Source of the DNA: Gammaproteobacteria bacterium
Lineage (GTDB): Bacteria > Pseudomonadota > Gammaproteobacteria > Pseudomonadales > Pseudomonadaceae
Assembly: GCA_018827205.1 (NCBI GenBank)
Contig: JAHJXZ010000114.1
Span: forward strand, 1-39,186
Length of the DNA stretch: 39,186 bases
Reading direction: 5' to 3'
The translations under genes and the position numbers were made by a program. Within the stretch, counting starts at the first letter, position 1. Each line of letters opens with the position of its first letter. This document shows, in pieces, positions 8,014 through 16,480 of the stretch. Under the pieces are notes generated by a model that saw nothing but the letters and a program-made list of their open reading frames with translations, was not told where the DNA came from and made no database searches.

Positions 8014-9029
8014 TTCGCAGCCCGCGCGCCTACCGCCTGTTGCTGCTGTTGCTGGCCTTGGCGTTGGCGCTGTCCTGCGCCGCATCCCTGGGTTTTGGCG
8101 CCGCACCGGTGCCCTTGCCGCGCGTGCTGGAGATCCTCGCTCAGCGCCTGTTTGACCTGCAGCCGGAACAGGCGGTGAGTAGCGCCCAGGACAGCATCGT
8201 CTGGCTGATCCGCGCGCCCCGGGTGGTGCTCGGTGCGCTGGTGGGGGCCGGGCTGGCGCTGGTCGGCACGGCGCTGCAGGCGGTGACGCGCAACCCGCTG
8301 GCCGATCCACATCTGCTCGGGGTCAGCTCTGGTGCGGCGTTGGGTGCGGTGATTGTGGTGCTGTATCTCGGTGAGTTTATCGGCCTGCTCAGCCTACCGC
8401 TGGCGGCCTTTGTCGGCGCGCTGGTGAGCATGCTGCTGGTGCTGGCGATTGCCAGTCGCAGTGGCCGGCTGGAGAGTGACCGCCTGCTGCTGGCCGGGGT
8501 GGCGGTGTCGTTTGTGATGATGGCGGCGAGCAACCTGCTGTTGTTTCTCGGCGATCACCATGCCGCCAGTTCGGTGATCTTCTGGATGCTCGGCGGCCTC
8601 GGGCTGGCACGCTGGGAACTGCTCTGGCTGCCAGCGCTGTGCTTGATGCTGGCCCTGCTGCTGTTGCTGGGTTTGGCGCGGGCGTTGAATGCGCTGATGG
8701 CCGGCGAACACAGCGCGGTCAGCCTCGGTCTTGAACCGCGTCGGGTGCGCCTGCTGGTGTTTGTCTGCACTTCGTTGCTGACCGGGGTGCTGGTGTCGCT
8801 CAGTGGCGCTATCGGTTTTGTCGGGCTGATCCTGCCGCACGTGGCGCGCTTTCTGGTGGGCGCCGAGCATCGTCGCCTGCTGCCGATCAGTGCGCTGCTT
8901 GGCGCGCTGTTTCTGGTCTGGGTGGATGTCGCCGCGCGCACCCTGTTGGCGCCGCAGGACCTGCCAATCGGCATCGCCACGGCGGCAATTGGTGGGGTGT
9001 TTTTCGTGTTTTTGCTGCGTCGGCGCTGA
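8010..9029 (+). CDS. FecCD-family ABC permease (BtuC-like)
   Basis: 339 residues and about nine to ten membrane segments. Family signatures are IRAPRVVLGALVGAGLALVG, LQAVTRNPLADPHLLGVSSG (the FecCD loop) and GAIGFVGLILPHVARFLVG (the coupling region with the ATPase). It ends the riboswitch-controlled operon. Corrinoid specificity is inferred from the operon. Confidence 0.93.
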   Translation: MIRSPRAYRLLLLLLALALALSCAASLGFGAAPVPLPRVLEILAQRLFDLQPEQAVSSAQDSIVWLIRAPRVVLGALVGAGLALVGTALQAVTRNPLADPHLLGVSSGAALGAVIVVLYLGEFIGLLSLPLAAFVGALVSMLLVLAIASRSGRLESDRLLLAGVAVSFVMMAASNLLLFLGDHHAASSVIFWMLGGLGLARWELLWLPALCLMLALLLLLGLARALNALMAGEHSAVSLGLEPRRVRLLVFVCTSLLTGVLVSLSGAIGFVGLILPHVARFLVGAEHRRLLPISALLGALFLVWVDVAARTLLAPQDLPIGIATAAIGGVFFVFLLRRR

Positions 9030-9146
9030 ACGACTAAAGTTTTTTTCAGCGCTGCTGTAACGCCTGTTCGTCTCGTCGCTCTAGTTAAATGCCGGCACAC
9101 AAACTCCTTTTCGCCCGGCCAATCAAGATCACCTGAGGATACGCAC

Positions 9147-9404
9147 ATGACTATGAAATCTACCGCTGCTGCTGGTGCTGCTATCGCCTTCGCTGCTGCT
9201 GCCATGTTTGCAGGTATGACCGGGACCGTAGTGGCGGCTGAAGAAGCTGCTGTGCATTGCTACGGCGTGACCTCGTGTAAAGGTCAGAATGACTGCAAGA
9301 CCGCTGAGAACAGCTGCAAAGGCCAGGCTGCCTGCAAGGGCCACGGCTTCAAAGCCATGACCCAGGCCGAGTGCGATGCGGCGGGTGGTACTGTCGGCGA
9401 GTAA
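9147..9404 (+). CDS. bufA: Bufferin-type metallophore precursor peptide (BufA-like)
   Basis: 85 residues. A signal peptide of about 30 residues rich in Ala (AIAFAAAAMFAGMTGTVVAA) is followed by a Cys-rich core: HCYGVTSCKGQNDC, NSCKGQAACKGHGF and AECDAAGG, six cysteines in all. This matches the BufA2-like group of bufferin precursors, RiPPs whose core cysteines are modified by an MNIO enzyme and which bind copper in the periplasm in studied relatives. GAGGA precedes the ATG, and ATG at 9153 is an alternative. It is followed by a hairpin and then bufB and bufC. Modification and metal are inferred from the family. Confidence 0.85.
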   Translation: MTMKSTAAAGAAIAFAAAAMFAGMTGTVVAAEEAAVHCYGVTSCKGQNDCKTAENSCKGQAACKGHGFKAMTQAECDAAGGTVGE

Positions 9405-9410
9405 GTGAGC

Positions 9411-9437
9411 CGGGGCGGCCGCACAGCGGTGGCCCCG
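9411..9437 (+). promoter_or_regulatory. Hairpin between bufA and bufB
   Basis: CGGGGCGGCCGC (9411-9422) pairs with GCGGTGGCCCCG (9426-9437) at 10 of 12 positions with a 3-base loop. No T-run follows. Placed between the small precursor gene and its enzyme genes, it could stabilise a short precursor mRNA or damp read-through, so that precursor exceeds enzyme. Confidence 0.5.
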
Positions 9438-9460
9438 CATCACTGCATGAGGAACCCTAG

Positions 9461-10306
9461 ATGAATGCTGGACAAGACAGCTTGGGTTTTGGCCTGGGTT
9501 TACGCAGTACCTACTACCAAGCCATTCTCGAACAACGCCCGGCGATCGACTGGTTTGAGATCGTCTCGGAAAATTACCTGGTAGAGGGTGGTAAAGCCCT
9601 CTACTTCCTGGATGCCATCGGCGAGCAGTACCCGCTGGTGATGCATGGTGTGTCGCTATCGATTGGCGGCCCGCACGAGCTGGATCGCGATTACCTGCGC
9701 CGGCTCAAACGCCTGGCCGAGCGCGTGCAGCCCGCCTGGATCTCCGATCACCTGTGCTGGAGCCGCGGCAATGCCCACCAGCTGCACGACCTGCTGCCGC
9801 TGCCCTATACCGAAGAAAGCCTGCAGCATGTGGCCGCACGCGTGCGCCAGGTGCAGGACGTGATCGAGCGGCCGCTGGTGCTGGAAAACGTCTCCAGCTA
9901 CCTGCGCTGCGCCGATGATCAATTCAGCGAATGGCAGTTTCTCGCTGCGCTGAGCGAGCTAAGCGGCTGCGAGCTGTTGCTCGACGTCAACAATGTCTAC
10001 GTCAGTGCACGCAACCATGGTTTCGATGCCTGGGAATTTATCAGCAGCCTGCCCAAGCAGCGTATTCGTCAGCTGCACTTGGCGGGCCATAGCGATTACG
10101 GCAACTACCTGATCGACACCCACGATCAGCCGGTCAGCGATCCGGTTTGGCAGCTCTACCAACGCACCTTGCAGCACCTCGGCCCGGTGTCCACGCTGCT
10201 GGAGCGCGATGACCATTTCCCGGATCTGGACGAGTTGCTCGGCGAGCTGAACAAGGCCCGTCAGGTGGCTACCGAAGCACTTCAAGGGACTGCACGATGC
10301 GCCTGA
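9461..10306 (+). CDS. bufB: MNIO / DUF692 RiPP-modifying oxidase (BufB)
   Basis: 281 residues, the usual length for the DUF692 multinuclear non-heme iron oxidase family. It has a TIM-barrel fold with conserved metal ligands visible in WFEIVSENYLVEGG, MHGVSLSIGG, ISDHLCWS, LENVSSYLRC, LLDVNNVYVSARNHG and LHLAGHSDY/DTHDQPV. MNIO enzymes oxidise cysteines of the partner precursor, to thiooxazoles in bufferins. GAGGA lies well placed before the ATG. It overlaps bufC by 10 bases. Function is by family plus the adjoining precursor. Confidence 0.93.
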   Translation: MNAGQDSLGFGLGLRSTYYQAILEQRPAIDWFEIVSENYLVEGGKALYFLDAIGEQYPLVMHGVSLSIGGPHELDRDYLRRLKRLAERVQPAWISDHLCWSRGNAHQLHDLLPLPYTEESLQHVAARVRQVQDVIERPLVLENVSSYLRCADDQFSEWQFLAALSELSGCELLLDVNNVYVSARNHGFDAWEFISSLPKQRIRQLHLAGHSDYGNYLIDTHDQPVSDPVWQLYQRTLQHLGPVSTLLERDDHFPDLDELLGELNKARQVATEALQGTARCA

Positions 10307-11085
10307 GTGACTGGCAGCACGAGGTGCAGGCCTACCTGCTCAATCCCGATGCCCAGCCGAACCCGGCGCTGCAGGCGAGCCTGTTGGGCAGCGCGGCGTT
10401 GAGTGCCGAGCAGGGCTTGGCGATTTACCACAATGCCTACCGTGCGCGGCTGTTGGAGGCGTTGCGCGGTGATTACCCGGCCGTGCATGACTGGCTCGGT
10501 GACGAGGAGTTCGACGCCCTGGCGTTGGCCTATCTCAGCGCCCATCCGTCGCAGCACTTCAGCTTGCGGTGGCTCGGTGCGCAGCTGGCGGACTTTATCG
10601 ACGGCTATCTGGTGCCGGCCCAGGCTGCGCCGCTGAGTGAGCTGGCGCGGCTGGAGTGGGCGTTTACCTTGGCGTTTGATGCCGTCGACGCCCCGCCCTT
10701 GAGCCTGACGCAGATGGCCGAACTGCCCGCCGAAGACTGGCCGACCCTGCAGGTACGCCTGCTGCCCAGCGTGCAGTGGCGTGAGTGCCGGCATAACAGC
10801 CTGGCGATTTGGCGCGCGTGTAAGGAGCAGGGCGAGTTCCCCGGTAGCCAGCTCTTAAGCGAGGGCGAGGTCTGCCTGATCTGGCGTGAACAGTTGATTA
10901 CCCGCTACCGCAGCCTGGCGACTGATGAAGCTGCAGCGTTGCAGGGCATGACCCAGCAGGGCTGGAGCTTTGCCGAATTGTGCGCGCAACTCAGTGAACT
11001 GGGTGAGCAGGCCCCCGTGCAGGCTGTGACCTGGCTGCGTCAGTGGCTAAGCGACGGCTTGCTGAAACGGCATCCGACGGGCTAA
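10297..11085 (+). CDS. bufC: DUF2063 RiPP partner protein (BufC)
   Basis: 262 residues. The N-terminal DUF2063 domain (LSDWQHEVQAYLL, AIYHNAYRARLLEALRGDYP, near residues 5-90) is the precursor-recognition partner of MNIO enzymes. The C-terminal half is variable. It starts inside the end of bufB, a coupling typical of bufBC pairs. It likely binds the precursor leader and presents it to BufB. Confidence 0.9.
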   Translation: MRLSDWQHEVQAYLLNPDAQPNPALQASLLGSAALSAEQGLAIYHNAYRARLLEALRGDYPAVHDWLGDEEFDALALAYLSAHPSQHFSLRWLGAQLADFIDGYLVPAQAAPLSELARLEWAFTLAFDAVDAPPLSLTQMAELPAEDWPTLQVRLLPSVQWRECRHNSLAIWRACKEQGEFPGSQLLSEGEVCLIWREQLITRYRSLATDEAAALQGMTQQGWSFAELCAQLSELGEQAPVQAVTWLRQWLSDGLLKRHPTG

Positions 11086-11142
11086 CCCGCGCCACCAGGT
11101 TTTTGCCTTACCATGCCGGCTCTGCCTCGTTGCGAGCCGTGC

Positions 11143-12897
11143 ATGCCTGCCTTTTTGCTGCGTTACCGCGTTGTTCTGATCGTTCTGCTGATTCTGCTCG
11201 GCCTGTTGGCGAGCATCTGGCTGGCCGGGCGCTATGCCGAGCAGCGCGCCTGGCAGGAGCGTAGCCTGGAGGCGCGCGGGCAGTTGCAGCTGTATGCACA
11301 GTCGATCCACACCCTGGTCGAACGCTTTCGCTCGGTGCCCGAGGTGCTGGCGCTGGACAGCGATATCAAGTCGCTGCTGCGTGCGCCGACGGACAGCCTA
11401 CTGCGCAGCAAACTCAATGAGCGTCTGGAACAGCTCAATACGGCCGCCGGCTCCAATGTGCTCTATCTGCTCAATGCCAAGGGCGAAACCCTGGTGGCCA
11501 GCAACTGGCGCGACTGGAGCAGTTTCGTCGGCAACAACTACGCCTTCCGCCCGTATTTTCAGGATGCTGTGCGTCAGTCCTCCGGGCGCTATTTCGCGGT
11601 GGGTGTGACCACCGGCATTCCCGGTTATTTTCTTTCCCATGCGGTGCGCGATGACAACGGCGTGGTGCTCGGTGTGTTGGTGGTCAAGCTGGAGCTGGAA
11701 GAGCTGCAGCGCGAATGGGCCAGCCAACCCGGCGTGCTGCTGGTGGCCGACAGCTACTCGGTGGTGATCCTCAGTAATCGTCCGGTCTGGCGTTTTCTTG
11801 CCCTTGACGGGCTGAGCGAACAGGCCCGCGCCGAGCTGGTGGAAGTACGCAAGTACGCGGAACAGGCGCTGAAGCCGCTCTCCAGCACATTGCGCCGAGA
11901 GATTGATAGCGACAGCCAGTGGCGCCGGGTCGACGGCCCGGATGGTCCGCGTGATTACCTCTGGCAACGCCAGCCGCTGGACGACGAAGGCTGGACCCTG
12001 CATCTGCTACATGAACCGAAAACCCTGGTTGATAGCGTGCGCAGCTACCGCCTGGCAGCCGCCGGGGTGTGGATGACCCTGGCATTTCTGCTGCTTTACC
12101 TGGCCCAGCGGCGCAAGAACCAGCGCCTGCAAGCGGGCATCCGTGAGCGCCTGGAGCGTGAAGTGGCGCTGCGCACCGCCGAACTGCGCGAGGCTCAGGA
12201 AGGGTTGGTGCACGCGGCGAAGATGGCGGCGCTGGGGCAGATGTCAGCGGCCATGGCCCATGAAATCAACCAGCCGCTGACCGCCATGCAGATGCAGCTG
12301 GGCAGCTTGCGCCTGCTGCTCGACAGCGGGCGCCAGGACGATGTGCGTGAAGGCTTGCAGCGTATCGATGGCTTGCTGCAACGCATCGCCGGCCTTACCG
12401 GTCACCTGAAAACCTTCGCGCGCAAAAGCCCGGCTGGCCTTAGCGAACGGCTGCGACTGAGTGATGTACTGGAGCAGGCCTTGCAGCTGCTGGCGCCGCG
12501 CCTGCGCAGCGAGCAGGTACAGCTGCACAGTGAGATCGACACCGATGCACGGGTCTTAGGTGATGCGATTCGCCTGGAACAGGTGCTACTCAATCTCCTC
12601 AACAACGCGCTGGATGCCATGGCATCCAGCGAGTCGCGGCAGTTGCAGATTCGTATCGAGCGCCAAGGCGAGCAGTGCCTGCTGAGCATCGCCGACAGCG
12701 GCGGCGGGATTGCGGCTGATGTGTTGGGTCATGTGTTCGAACCGTTCTTTACCACTAAACCGGTGGGCGCGGGTTTGGGTCTTGGCCTGGCAGTGTCTTA
12801 CGGCATCGTCCGCGAACTGGGCGGCAACCTGGAGGCGGCGAATGGTGAGCAGGGCGCGGTGTTTACCCTGCGCCTGCCGGCAGCGCCAAATACTTAA
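11143..12897 (+). CDS. dctB: C4-dicarboxylate-type sensor histidine kinase DctB
   Basis: About 584 residues from the ATG at 11143, chosen because the first membrane helix (VVLIVLLILLGLLASIWLAG) then lies near the N-terminus. ATG at 11113 is an alternative, and neither has a strong ribosome site. A periplasmic PDC/Cache-type sensor follows (VLYLLNAKGETLVASNW, FRPYFQDAVRQSSGRYFAVG), then helix 2 near residue 295-320 and a short coiled coil. Next come HisKA with AAMAHEINQPLTAMQ and HATPase_c (N box NLLNNALDAM, G boxes ADSGGGIAADV and GAGLGLGLAVSYG). It phosphorylates DctD. The nearby TAXI-TRAP operon is the obvious target. Confidence 0.92.
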   Translation: MPAFLLRYRVVLIVLLILLGLLASIWLAGRYAEQRAWQERSLEARGQLQLYAQSIHTLVERFRSVPEVLALDSDIKSLLRAPTDSLLRSKLNERLEQLNTAAGSNVLYLLNAKGETLVASNWRDWSSFVGNNYAFRPYFQDAVRQSSGRYFAVGVTTGIPGYFLSHAVRDDNGVVLGVLVVKLELEELQREWASQPGVLLVADSYSVVILSNRPVWRFLALDGLSEQARAELVEVRKYAEQALKPLSSTLRREIDSDSQWRRVDGPDGPRDYLWQRQPLDDEGWTLHLLHEPKTLVDSVRSYRLAAAGVWMTLAFLLLYLAQRRKNQRLQAGIRERLEREVALRTAELREAQEGLVHAAKMAALGQMSAAMAHEINQPLTAMQMQLGSLRLLLDSGRQDDVREGLQRIDGLLQRIAGLTGHLKTFARKSPAGLSERLRLSDVLEQALQLLAPRLRSEQVQLHSEIDTDARVLGDAIRLEQVLLNLLNNALDAMASSESRQLQIRIERQGEQCLLSIADSGGGIAADVLGHVFEPFFTTKPVGAGLGLGLAVSYGIVRELGGNLEAANGEQGAVFTLRLPAAPNT

Positions 12898-12900
12898 CCA

Positions 12901-12989
12901 TGTAGGGTGGATAACGCTCTTTTTATCCACCATGGACCCGCGTTGGTGGACGGATAAAGCGCCAGCTCCGTGCCCCGATCCACCCTACA
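12901..12989. repeat. 89-bp extragenic palindromic element between dctB and dctD
   Basis: Perfect 12-base terminal inverted repeats TGTAGGGTGGAT (12901-12912) and ATCCACCCTACA (12978-12989) enclose further GGTGGA/TCCACC palindromes. It shares its core with the shorter repeat at 3565-3595. As RNA it would fold strongly and may reduce or process the dctB-dctD transcript. Confidence 0.7.
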
Positions 12990-13034
12990 AAAATACCGAG
13001 GCGTTACACTGCCGCCGATTGATCAGGAGGTTGT

Positions 13035-14387
13035 ATGACGGGGCACGTAATAGTCGTCGATGACGAAGCGGCAATCCGCGAGGCCGTGCAACAGTGGCTG
13101 GAGCTGTCCGGCTTCAGCGTGCAGAGTTGTGCGACGGCGCAGGCTGCGTTGGCGCTGGTCGACCGTGACTACCCCGGCATCATCATCAGCGACGTGCGCA
13201 TGCCCGGCACTGATGGCTTGCAGCTGCTCGACAGTGTGCTGGAGCGCGACCGCGACCTGCCGGTGATCCTGATCACCGGGCATGGTGACGTGCCGATGGC
13301 GGTGCAGGCCTTGCGCCAGGGCGCCTACGACTTTATCGAGAAACCCTTCACCCCCGAACGCCTGCTCGACAGTGTGCGCCGTGCGCTGGATAAGCGCCGC
13401 TTGGTCTGCGAGAACCGTCAGCTGCGTCAGCAGTTCGCCCTCAAGGACCATATCGAAGCGCAGCTACTCGGCGTCTCGCGGCCGATGGAAACCCTGCGGC
13501 GGCAGATCCTCGAGCTGGCCGGCACCTCGGTGAATATCCTTCTGCGTGGCGACACCGGCAGCGGCAAGGAGCGGGTCGCGCGCTGCCTGCATGATTTCAG
13601 TAACCGTGCGGGCAAGCCGTTTGTCGCGCTGAACTGCGCGGCAATCCCCGAGCACCTGTTCGAGAGTGAACTCTTCGGCCATGAAAGCGGTGCCTTTACC
13701 GGCGCGCAAAGCAAGCGCATCGGACGCATCGAGCATGCCGATGGCGGCACCCTGTTTCTTGATGAAGTGGAAAGCCTGCCACTGGCTCAGCAGGTCAAAT
13801 TACTGCGCGTTTTGCAGGAGAAAACCCTCGAGCGCCTCGGCTCCAATCGCAGCATTCAGGTCGATCTGCGGGTGATCAGCGCGGTCAAGCCGGACCTGCT
13901 CGATGAGGTCAAGGCCGGGCGTTTTCGTGAGGATCTGTATTACCGCTTGAACGTTGCCACCTTGCGCATTCCGCCGCTGCGCGAACGCCGTGAAGACATT
14001 CCGCTGCTGTTCGAACACTTCGCCAACCAGGCCGCGCAACGTCATGGCCGTGATACGCCGAGCCTGGCACCGAGTGAGTTGACCCGTTTGCTGGCGCATG
14101 ACTGGCCGGGCAACGTGCGCGAGCTGATCAACGCCGCCGAGCGCCACGCCCTGGGTCTTGGGGGCGCAAGAGACGCCGCGGACGATTTGCCGGTGCAGTC
14201 GCTGGCCGAGCAGATGGAAGCCTTCGAAGCGCAGTGCCTGCACCGCGCGCTGCAGCACTGTCAGGGCAATATCACCGAGGTCATGGCCCTGCTGCAGCTG
14301 CCGCGCCGCACCCTCAACGAGAAAATGCAGCGTCACGGCCTGCAGCGCAGCAGCTACCGGCCGGCCGGCAGCAGCGACGAAGAGTAG
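13035..14387 (+). CDS. dctD: Sigma-54-dependent response regulator DctD
   Basis: 450 residues preceded by CAGGAGG. The receiver domain has the phospho-acceptor Asp53 in ISDVRMPG and acidic DDE near residue 9. The AAA+ domain has Walker A GDTGSGKE, the sigma-54 contact loop ESGAFTGA, Walker B GGTLFLDEVE, and the arginine-finger region FREDLYYRLNV. A C-terminal Fis-type helix-turn-helix follows (NITEVMALLQLPRRTLNEKM). It activates sigma-54 promoters when phosphorylated by DctB. A sigma-54 promoter lies at 16400 upstream of a TRAP operon. Its stop is three bases from the convergent amidohydrolase stop. Confidence 0.95.
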   Translation: MTGHVIVVDDEAAIREAVQQWLELSGFSVQSCATAQAALALVDRDYPGIIISDVRMPGTDGLQLLDSVLERDRDLPVILITGHGDVPMAVQALRQGAYDFIEKPFTPERLLDSVRRALDKRRLVCENRQLRQQFALKDHIEAQLLGVSRPMETLRRQILELAGTSVNILLRGDTGSGKERVARCLHDFSNRAGKPFVALNCAAIPEHLFESELFGHESGAFTGAQSKRIGRIEHADGGTLFLDEVESLPLAQQVKLLRVLQEKTLERLGSNRSIQVDLRVISAVKPDLLDEVKAGRFREDLYYRLNVATLRIPPLRERREDIPLLFEHFANQAAQRHGRDTPSLAPSELTRLLAHDWPGNVRELINAAERHALGLGGARDAADDLPVQSLAEQMEAFEAQCLHRALQHCQGNITEVMALLQLPRRTLNEKMQRHGLQRSSYRPAGSSDEE

Positions 14388-14400
14388 GGCCTACTCGTCG
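14375..14400. terminator. Hairpin formed by the two convergent gene ends
   Basis: The dctD end and the amidohydrolase end are inverted copies: CGACGA...GTAGG (14375-14389) pairs with CCTACTCGTCG (14390-14400) apart from a 3-base bulge. Both stop codons lie inside the stem. It could block read-through in both directions, though there is no T-run. Confidence 0.45.
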
Positions 14401-16082
14401 CTATTCGCGTACTTGCGCTGTCCGGCCAGGTATACCGCCTGCACCTTGATCTGTTGCAGGTCGGTGGTCGCGACCTGGTAGGGGTTTTTGTCGACGATCA
14501 ACAGGTCAGCCCACTTGCCTGGCTCGAGGCTGCCGGCCTGTGCTTCGATACGTAATTGATAGGCACCGTTGATGGTCAGCGCCCGCAGCGCTTGGTGAAT
14601 ATCGATGGCCTCGGCCGCGTTGAGTGTGCGCCCGGAGCTGGTGGCGCGGGTGATCGCCGTTTGCATCAGGCTGAACGGGTTGGCCGGGAACATTGGGCTG
14701 TCAGCATGCAGGGTCGGGCGCATGCCCTGCTCGAAGGCGCTGCGCACCGGCAATACCTGCTGTGCCATGCGTGAACCGATGATCGAGTCTTCCAGGGCGT
14801 CGCCGTAGTACAGAATGTGATTGATGTGGAAGGACGCGCTCACGCCCATTTTGGCCAGCGGTGCAATTCTGTCCACAGGCAACTCCACACCATGCTCCAA
14901 CCGTATCACCGGCAGCTGGCCGGTAAGTGGGCCTGCCGTCTTGATCACCTGAGTCACGGCGCGTGCTGAAGCGTCGCCCTGGCTGTGGATCGCGACTTGC
15001 CAGCCGTCTGCCGTGTAACGCTGAATTTTTGCCTGCATCTCGGCCTGACTGAACATCGCCTCGCCATGGCTGCCCGCAGTGATACCCAGGCTGCTGGCCA
15101 GTGGGCTGGCTAGGTAGGGTGAGGTGGTGAACATGCTGCCGGTGTAGGGCGAGCCGTCGTGCCAGAGTTTGACGCCGAGTACACGGAAATAAGGATCGTC
15201 GTAATCGGGTTTCTCGGGCAGATATTTCAGTTCATCTTCGACCAGATAAAAGAACTGGCGGATACGCGGTTGCAGGTTATCCGAGGAGACAAAGCGCGCC
15301 ATCAGCGGTGGGACGTTGAAGCCCAGTGAGGCGACCGAGGTGAAGCCGTTGGCCACCAGGTTGTCGAGCACGGCTTCATAGCGATCAAGCAGCTTCCAGG
15401 GTGATTTAAGGTCGTGCAGAAGCGGCTGTGCGGCACGGTTTTCCGCGATAAAGCCGGTTAGCTCGCCGCTATTGTCACGCTGGTAGTAGGCGCCATCACC
15501 CGGGTCGGGAGTGTTCTTGTCGATGCCAGCCTCGGCAAAGGCGCGGGAGTTGGCCCAGAACGAGTGCAGGGTTTGTGACACCAGTAACACCGGGTTATCC
15601 GGGGCGATCTGGTCCAGTGTCTGGCGCATGGGTACGTCCAGGTCTGGGGTGAGGATTGGGTCGATTCCGCCGGCATACACCCAATCACCTTTCTCAGCGT
15701 TGGCAACGGCCTGTTTCAGAGCCGCCCAGACATCCGCGTTGCGCGTATGAGTAAAGCCAGAAAGGTCCGCTGCACCGTTAAACACCGCGCTCAGGGTCGG
15801 ATGCTCATGGGCGGCGATAAAGCCGGGCAATACGCTGCTGCCCTGCAGGTCGATGACCTCGGTACGGGCGGTTTGCAGGGCCAGTATCGTCGTGTCGCTG
15901 CCAACGGCTTGGATCACTCCATTACGTACGGCTAGTGCTTCGACCACCTGGTCCTGCGGGTTGACGGTCAGCACGTTGCCGCCGTGCAGGATCAGGTCCG
16001 GGCCATCATCAGCTGAGCAGCCAGTTAACAGCGCGCAGAGAGCGAAGAGACGACTCAGGTACAGCAGGCCAAACCTGGGCAT
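14391..16082 (-). CDS. Lipoprotein amidohydrolase of the YtcJ type
   Basis: 563 residues from the second ATG (16082), preferred because AAGGAA lies eight bases upstream and a clean lipoprotein signal follows (LFALCALLTGC, Cys about residue 18). An alternative ATG is at 16106. The mature part is an amidohydrolase-3 family metal-dependent hydrolase: ILHGGNVLTVNPQDQVVEAL, the metal motif AAHEHP (usually HxH), VAIHSQGD and ALTINGAYQLRIEAQAGSLE near the C-terminus. Substrate unknown. It interrupts the dctBD-TRAP locus on the opposite strand, so a link to dicarboxylate uptake is not implied. Confidence 0.85.
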   Translation of the reverse strand: MPRFGLLYLSRLFALCALLTGCSADDGPDLILHGGNVLTVNPQDQVVEALAVRNGVIQAVGSDTTILALQTARTEVIDLQGSSVLPGFIAAHEHPTLSAVFNGAADLSGFTHTRNADVWAALKQAVANAEKGDWVYAGGIDPILTPDLDVPMRQTLDQIAPDNPVLLVSQTLHSFWANSRAFAEAGIDKNTPDPGDGAYYQRDNSGELTGFIAENRAAQPLLHDLKSPWKLLDRYEAVLDNLVANGFTSVASLGFNVPPLMARFVSSDNLQPRIRQFFYLVEDELKYLPEKPDYDDPYFRVLGVKLWHDGSPYTGSMFTTSPYLASPLASSLGITAGSHGEAMFSQAEMQAKIQRYTADGWQVAIHSQGDASARAVTQVIKTAGPLTGQLPVIRLEHGVELPVDRIAPLAKMGVSASFHINHILYYGDALEDSIIGSRMAQQVLPVRSAFEQGMRPTLHADSPMFPANPFSLMQTAITRATSSGRTLNAAEAIDIHQALRALTINGAYQLRIEAQAGSLEPGKWADLLIVDKNPYQVATTDLQQIKVQAVYLAGQRKYANSDE

Positions 16083-16321
16083 GGGCGTATTTCCTTGGTC
16101 AGCCATGCTGGTTATTCAGGCATCGGCTGGGGGCTTACTCACGAGTGACGAGGTTGTGCTCAGCCATCCTAGTGACTTGAGCATTATCGCTGGCCGCGAA
16201 CCGTGGAAATGGCCAAGAAGGGCGATGATCTGGCAGAAAAGGCCTATAAACGCGTGAACACTGCCGTTGGCCAATGGGTATGTGAATCGGCTGTTTTCCG
16301 CCTATAGGTTTTTCGGCATTG

Positions 16322-16333
16322 GCGGAATTCCGC
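16322..16333. promoter_or_regulatory. Palindromic upstream activator site, probable DctD target
   Basis: GCGGAATTCCGC is a perfect 12-base palindrome within TTGGCGGAATTCCGCTTGTT. Its centre is about 86 bases upstream of the -12 GC of the sigma-54 promoter, the usual spacing for enhancer-binding proteins. A weaker CGG...CCG arrangement lies about 50 bases further up. Between 16107 and this site I see no gene. Confidence 0.55.
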
Positions 16334-16399
16334 TTGTTACCGCAGTTAGGATTGCCGTACGTTGTGATGAAACCGCTCTAGCGCGGGCTTTTCTTTCAC

Positions 16400-16415
16400 T
16401 GGCACGGCATCTGCT
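16400..16415 (+). promoter_or_regulatory. Sigma-54 (-24/-12) promoter of the TAXI-TRAP operon
   Basis: TGGCACGGCATCTGCT has the invariant GG (16401-16402) and GC (16413-16414) exactly 10 bases apart and matches TGGCAC-N5-TTGC at all but one position. It lies 267 bases upstream of the receptor gene and downstream of a palindromic site. A sigma-54 activator gene is encoded nearby. Confidence 0.82.
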
Positions 16416-16480
16416 ATAGCTCTTGTCAGCCAGGCACTCGCTTGTCTAGGCACACATAAGAAAGACAAGAGGTGAATCCC

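Noticed and set aside
9056-9077. TGTAAC followed by CGTC upstream of bufA considered as an ECF-sigma promoter
   Set aside because: Spacing between the elements (12 bases, or shorter) does not match the usual 16-17. Left as only a hint.
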